DNA from: Streptomyces sp. NBC_01549
GTDB taxonomy: Bacteria; Actinomycetota; Actinomycetes; Streptomycetales; Streptomycetaceae
Direction: 5' to 3'
DNA: 34,120 nucleotides
NCBI RefSeq assembly: GCF_026339955.1
Contig: NZ_JAPEPW010000011.1
Span: 1-34,120, forward strand
Shown piece after piece: positions 30,712 to 34,120 of the stretch (position 1 is its first letter; every line of letters starts with the position of its first letter). The translations under genes and the position numbers were made by a program. The notes below the pieces were generated by a model that was not told where the DNA came from, searched no databases, and worked only from the letters and a program-made list of their open reading frames with translations.

Positions 30712-31917
30712 ATGACCTCATTGCCGACCGTCCCCGCGTTCACGCTCACCCGCCCGCAGGACGCTCCCCTGGACCCCCCTCCGCTGTATGAGCGGCTGCG
30801 CGAGGAACAGCCCGTCACGCGTGTCTCCCTGTGGGAGGGGCGCCTCACTCCGTGGCTGGTGACCCGCTGGGAGGACGCCCGGGCGGTACTGGGCAGCCCG
30901 GCGTTCAGCACCGACCCGACGCACCCTGGCGCACCCAACTTCAAGGAAGATGAGCAGCCGGCCCCGCGCGGCTTCTTCCAGAACTACGACGACCCCATCC
31001 ACGCGGCGATGCGGCGCACCCTGACCCGCGAGTTCATGGTCAAGCGCGTCGACGCGCTGCGCCCGGCCATCGCCCGCCTGACCGACGAACTCCTCACCGA
31101 CCTGAGTGAGCTGAGCGGCCCCGCCGACTTCGTGGAGCACTTCGCGCTGCCGCTGCCCTCCCTGGTCATCTGCGAACTGCTCGGCGTCCCCTACGAGGAA
31201 CACCCGTTCTTCCAGGAGCAGTCGAAGACCCTCGTAGACCTGAACGCCACGGGAGAGGAGTCCGCCCGGGCGTTCGCCAACCTCGGCGAGTATCTGCTGC
31301 GCCTCGTGCAGACCAAGCGCGCCACCCCCGGCGACGACGTGGTCACCCGGCTCGCCGCACAGGTGGACGAGGGCGTCATCACCGACCAGGACGCCGCCGA
31401 CCTGAGCGCCTTCCTGCTGTTCGCCGGGCATGAGACGACGGCGAACATGATCGCGCTGAGCACCATCACCCTCCTCAACCACCCCGACCAGATCCCGCAC
31501 ATCCTCGGCGGACCGGACCAGGTCGCGAGCGCGGTGGAGGAACTCCTGCGCTACCTGTCCATCGTGCACGGCGGACTGCGCCGTACCGCCATCGACGACG
31601 TCACCATCGGCGGCGTGACCATCCACGCGGGCGAGGGCGTGATCATTCCCGTCCACGTCGCCAACCGCGACCCGGAGTTCTTCACGAACCCCGACGACCT
31701 GGACCTGGAGCGTGCCAACGTCCGCCGGCACCTGGCCTTCGGCTACGGCATCCACCAGTGCCTGGGCCAGCCGCTGGCCCGCGCCGAACTTCAGATCGTC
31801 CTGCCCGAAGTCTTCCGCCGGCTTCCCGACCTGAAGATCGCCGTACCGATGGAGGAGATCGCCTTCAAGCAGGCCACCGCCGTCTACGGCGTCCGCGAAC
31901 TGCCCGTCACCTGGTGA
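30712..31917 (+). CDS. Cytochrome P450 (bacterial class I, CYP105-like)
   Basis: A 401-residue soluble P450 that inserts one oxygen atom into an organic substrate with electrons from ferredoxin. Diagnostic motifs are in place: the I-helix oxygen-binding FAGHETTAN, the K-helix ExxR in ELLRYLS, and the heme loop FGYGIHQCLGQPLAR with axial Cys350. Length and the N-terminal PPPLYERLREEQPVTRVSLWEG fit CYP105-type actinomycete enzymes. It is the first gene of a four-gene operon supplying its own ferredoxin, reductase and a dehydrogenase, downstream of TetR-type operators. The substrate cannot be told from sequence; xenobiotic or terpenoid oxidation are both common in the group. Confidence 0.93.
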   Translation: MTSLPTVPAFTLTRPQDAPLDPPPLYERLREEQPVTRVSLWEGRLTPWLVTRWEDARAVLGSPAFSTDPTHPGAPNFKEDEQPAPRGFFQNYDDPIHAAMRRTLTREFMVKRVDALRPAIARLTDELLTDLSELSGPADFVEHFALPLPSLVICELLGVPYEEHPFFQEQSKTLVDLNATGEESARAFANLGEYLLRLVQTKRATPGDDVVTRLAAQVDEGVITDQDAADLSAFLLFAGHETTANMIALSTITLLNHPDQIPHILGGPDQVASAVEELLRYLSIVHGGLRRTAIDDVTIGGVTIHAGEGVIIPVHVANRDPEFFTNPDDLDLERANVRRHLAFGYGIHQCLGQPLARAELQIVLPEVFRRLPDLKIAVPMEEIAFKQATAVYGVRELPVTW

Positions 31918-31961
31918 CCGCAACCACCCGATCCCCCCACCGAGAGCAGGGAAGAAACGTC

Positions 31962-32159
31962 ATGCATGTAGAAGTCGACGTCCCCAAGTGCGTCGCGTCG
32001 GGCCAGTGCGTACTGCTCGCCCCCGACGTCTTCGACCAGCGCGACGAGGACGGCATGGTCGTCCTCCTCGACGACAACCCGCCGGCCGAACTCCACGACG
32101 CCGTCCGCGAATCCGCCACCGTCTGCCCGGCGGCCGCCATCCGCCTGGAGGAGTCGTGA
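31962..32159 (+). CDS. [3Fe-4S] ferredoxin
   Basis: A 65-residue ferredoxin that passes electrons from the reductase to the P450. Cys10, Cys16 and Cys55 (CVASGQC and VCP) match the three-cysteine pattern of 3Fe-4S ferredoxins paired with P450s; the fourth cysteine of 4Fe-4S types is absent. ATG 31962 follows GCAGGGAAGA. The gene lies 44 bp behind the P450, and its stop overlaps the reductase start by 4 bases (GTGA), so synthesis is coupled. Confidence 0.93.
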   Translation: MHVEVDVPKCVASGQCVLLAPDVFDQRDEDGMVVLLDDNPPAELHDAVRESATVCPAAAIRLEES

Positions 32160-33346
32160 GCGCGACCCCGGCCGGCCGCGTGGTCATCGTCGGCGCCTCC
32201 GCGGCCGGCCTCGCCGCCGCCGAAACCCTCCGCCGGGAGGGCCACACCGGCCCCCTCACCCTCATCGGCGACGAACCCGCCGCTCCCTATGACCGCCCGC
32301 CCCTGTCGAAGGAGATCCTCTCCGGCGCCTGGCCCCCCGACCGACTGCCACTGCGGACTCCGGCCGACCTCGACGCCCTTGACCTGGACACCCGTTACGG
32401 CCGCGAGGCCATCGGCGCGAGTGTCGCCGAGGGCACCGTGCTGCTCGCCGACGGTACGGAGGTGCCGTACGACGGACTGATCGTGGCCACCGGAGTGCGC
32501 CCCCGGCGCCTGCCCGGCGCACCGGCCCACGTCCTGCGCACCCTGGACGACGCCGTCGCCCTGAAGGACCGCCTCGGCCCCGGCCGCACACTGGCCGTGG
32601 TCGGCGCCGGATTCCTCGGCGCCGAGGCCGCGTCGGTGGCGGCCGGCCTGGGCACCCACGTGACCCTCCTGGAACCCGCGCCCGTCCCGCTGGCCCACGC
32701 GGTCGGCGAGGACGTCGGCCGCATGCTCTCCCAGGCCCACCTCGACCACGGCGTGGACCTGCGCACCGGGACCGGGGTCAGCGAGGTCGTCCCCGGCGGC
32801 GTCCGCCTCGACGACGGCAGCGTGGTCGAGGCCGACACGGTGTTGGTGGCCGTCGGCTCCCGGCCCAACACCGAATGGCTGACCGGCAGCGGCCTCACCC
32901 TCGAAGACGGGCTGGTCTGCGACGAGTTCTGCGCCGCCGCACCCGGGGTGTACGGCGCGGGCGACGTGGCCCGCTGGCACAACCCGCTCTTCGGCACGTC
33001 GATGCGTATCGAGCACCGTACGAACGCCGCCGAGCAGGGCATGGCCGCCGCCCGCAACCTCCTGGGCGCCCAGCGGTCGTTCGCGCCCGTCCCCTACTTC
33101 TGGTCCGACCAGTACGACCTGAAGATCCGCGCCTACGGTCACCTGCGCAGCCACGATGAGATGCTGATCGCCGAAGGCAGCCTGGAAGAACGCAAGTTCA
33201 CTGCCGTCTACCGCACCGGCGACCGTCTCACCGGCGTCCTGGCAGTCGGCATGCCGCCCAAGACCACCCGCCCCTGGCAGCAGGCCATCGCCGCCAGCAC
33301 CCCCTGGAGCCAGGCGACATCCCTCCTGGAAGGAGCGGCAGCATGA
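32156..33346 (+). CDS. FAD-dependent NAD(P)H-ferredoxin reductase
   Basis: A 396-residue flavoprotein of the pyridine nucleotide-disulfide reductase fold, of the type that reduces P450 or dioxygenase ferredoxins. The FAD site is VVIVGASAAGLAAAE (from Val9), the NAD(P)H site is VVGAGFLGAEAA (Gly150 onward), and the second FAD contact is GVYGAGDVARW. PYDRPPLSKEIL near residue 43 is typical of the putidaredoxin reductase group. GTG 32156 overlaps the ferredoxin stop, and its end overlaps the SDR start (ATGA). Confidence 0.92.
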   Translation: MSATPAGRVVIVGASAAGLAAAETLRREGHTGPLTLIGDEPAAPYDRPPLSKEILSGAWPPDRLPLRTPADLDALDLDTRYGREAIGASVAEGTVLLADGTEVPYDGLIVATGVRPRRLPGAPAHVLRTLDDAVALKDRLGPGRTLAVVGAGFLGAEAASVAAGLGTHVTLLEPAPVPLAHAVGEDVGRMLSQAHLDHGVDLRTGTGVSEVVPGGVRLDDGSVVEADTVLVAVGSRPNTEWLTGSGLTLEDGLVCDEFCAAAPGVYGAGDVARWHNPLFGTSMRIEHRTNAAEQGMAAARNLLGAQRSFAPVPYFWSDQYDLKIRAYGHLRSHDEMLIAEGSLEERKFTAVYRTGDRLTGVLAVGMPPKTTRPWQQAIAASTPWSQATSLLEGAAA

Positions 33347-34110
33347 CTGACACCACCGACTTCGAAGGGCGGGGCGTCGTCGTCACCGGCGCCGGATCCG
33401 GCATCGGACGCGCCACCGCGCTGCGGTTCGCGAACCTGGGGGCCAGAGTCCTTGTCGCGGACATCAATCCCGTCGGCGCCGAGGCCGTCGCCAAGGAGAT
33501 CGAGACGAACGGCGGCACCGCCCGCACGGTCGTCGGCGACCTCAGCGACCAGGGCACGGTCGACGAAGTGATCACCACCGCCGTCGAGTCCTTCGGCAAC
33601 CTCGGCGTGCTCGTCAACAACGCCGGAATCATGGACACCATGACCGCCACCGCCGACGTGAGCGACACGGAATGGGAGCGGATCATCCGCATCAACCTGA
33701 CCGCCCCGTTCCTGCTCACCCGCGCCGCCCTGCCCCACATGCTGGCCCGCGGGAACGGCGCCATCGTCAACACGGCCTCGGAGGCGGCTCTGCGCGGCAG
33801 CGCCGCCGGCACCGCGTACACCGTCTCCAAGCACGGCATCATCGGCCTGACGAAGTCGACCGCGATCATGTACCGGGACCGCGGCATCCGCGTCAACGCC
33901 ATCGCCCCCGGCGGCACCCGGACCCACATCACCGACACCGTCACCTTCGACGGCGACGGCGCCTCGATCGTAGGCCGCTACCAAACGAACGTGGGCCGCG
34001 TAGCGGCGGCGGAGGAAATCGCCGCGGCCATCGTGTTCCTCGCCTCGGACGCGGCGAGCAACATCAGCGGCGCCGTGCTCCCCGTCGACAACGGCTGGTC
34101 GGCCGTCTGA
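33343..34110 (+). CDS. Short-chain dehydrogenase/reductase
   Basis: A complete 255-residue classical SDR that oxidises or reduces an alcohol/ketone with NAD(H) or NADP(H). It has the TGAGSGIG cofactor motif at 15-22, NNAG in the fourth strand, Ser146, and Tyr159-x-x-x-Lys163 (YTVSK). An Asp after strand 2 (VADIN) favours NAD(H). The ATGA overlap with the reductase gene places it in the P450 operon, where it most likely oxidises the hydroxyl group made by the P450 to a ketone, or recycles the substrate. The pathway is not known. Confidence 0.92.
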   Translation: MTDTTDFEGRGVVVTGAGSGIGRATALRFANLGARVLVADINPVGAEAVAKEIETNGGTARTVVGDLSDQGTVDEVITTAVESFGNLGVLVNNAGIMDTMTATADVSDTEWERIIRINLTAPFLLTRAALPHMLARGNGAIVNTASEAALRGSAAGTAYTVSKHGIIGLTKSTAIMYRDRGIRVNAIAPGGTRTHITDTVTFDGDGASIVGRYQTNVGRVAAAEEIAAAIVFLASDAASNISGAVLPVDNGWSAV

Positions 34111-34120
34111 CCCAGCCACC

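Noticed and set aside
1..34120. CRISPR array
   Set aside because: The only regular repeats are the WD40, ALF, iteron-like and par elements; none has the repeat-spacer form, and no cas gene is present.

Overview
The window looks like part of a large extrachromosomal replicon, or a plasmid-derived accessory region, of a Streptomyces-type actinomycete. GC is very high, GTG and TTG starts are frequent, and rare TTA codons appear in a few accessory genes. It carries a plasmid-type parAB locus, a MobF-type relaxase, a replication-relaxation family protein beside an iteron-like region with a DnaA-box-like sequence, and many broken genes. No rRNA, tRNA or CRISPR array was seen.

Layout. (1) 1-2.75 kb: a NACHT-type NTPase with C-terminal leucine-rich-like repeats, cut by the left edge. 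(2) 2.9-5.55 kb: a tandem duplication of an S41-peptidase-like lipoprotein gene, each copy followed by an oppositely oriented IS transposase tail. (3) 5.5-8.0 kb: a small hypothetical gene, a helicase-associated pseudogene, a secreted six-cysteine protein and an unknown gene. (4) 8.05-10.7 kb: a replication-relaxation family gene, a candidate origin with 33/34-bp repeats, and an unknown gene. (5) 10.7-13.7 kb: a segment edged by clusters of GTGCGCAC palindromes, with an IS5-family transposase fragment, a protein that reads as two histone folds in tandem (H2A-like then H4-like), a secreted ALF-repeat protein and a truncated alpha/beta hydrolase. (6) 13.7-15.7 kb: the relaxase. (7) 16.0-21.5 kb: the parAB locus with membrane proteins and a sigma factor. 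ParA carries two ribbon-helix-helix-like segments. (8) 21.8-27.1 kb: a translationally coupled pair, a caspase-like/STAND NTPase/WD40 protein and a serine hydrolase. (9) 27.3-29.9 kb: a small membrane protein, an HTH-type protein with a nonsense codon, and gene debris. (10) 29.9-34.1 kb: a TetR regulator divergent from a cytochrome P450-ferredoxin-ferredoxin reductase-SDR operon.

How the parts work together. parAB with five copies of the palindrome TTGTTGTCCGCGGACAACAA (one in a variant form) would partition the replicon. The relaxase would mobilise it, and the iteron/DnaA-box region could start replication. The NACHT protein and the caspase-STAND-WD40/hydrolase pair resemble ligand-sensing, self-sacrificing immune proteins. 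The P450 operon is a self-sufficient oxidation module (electron chain plus dehydrogenase) with apparent TetR control.

The most unusual items are the histone-doublet-like protein at 11417-12193 and the partition palindromes written into the parB reading frame, where each encodes the peptide LLSADN. All functional statements are from reading the sequence; no database or structure search was run.
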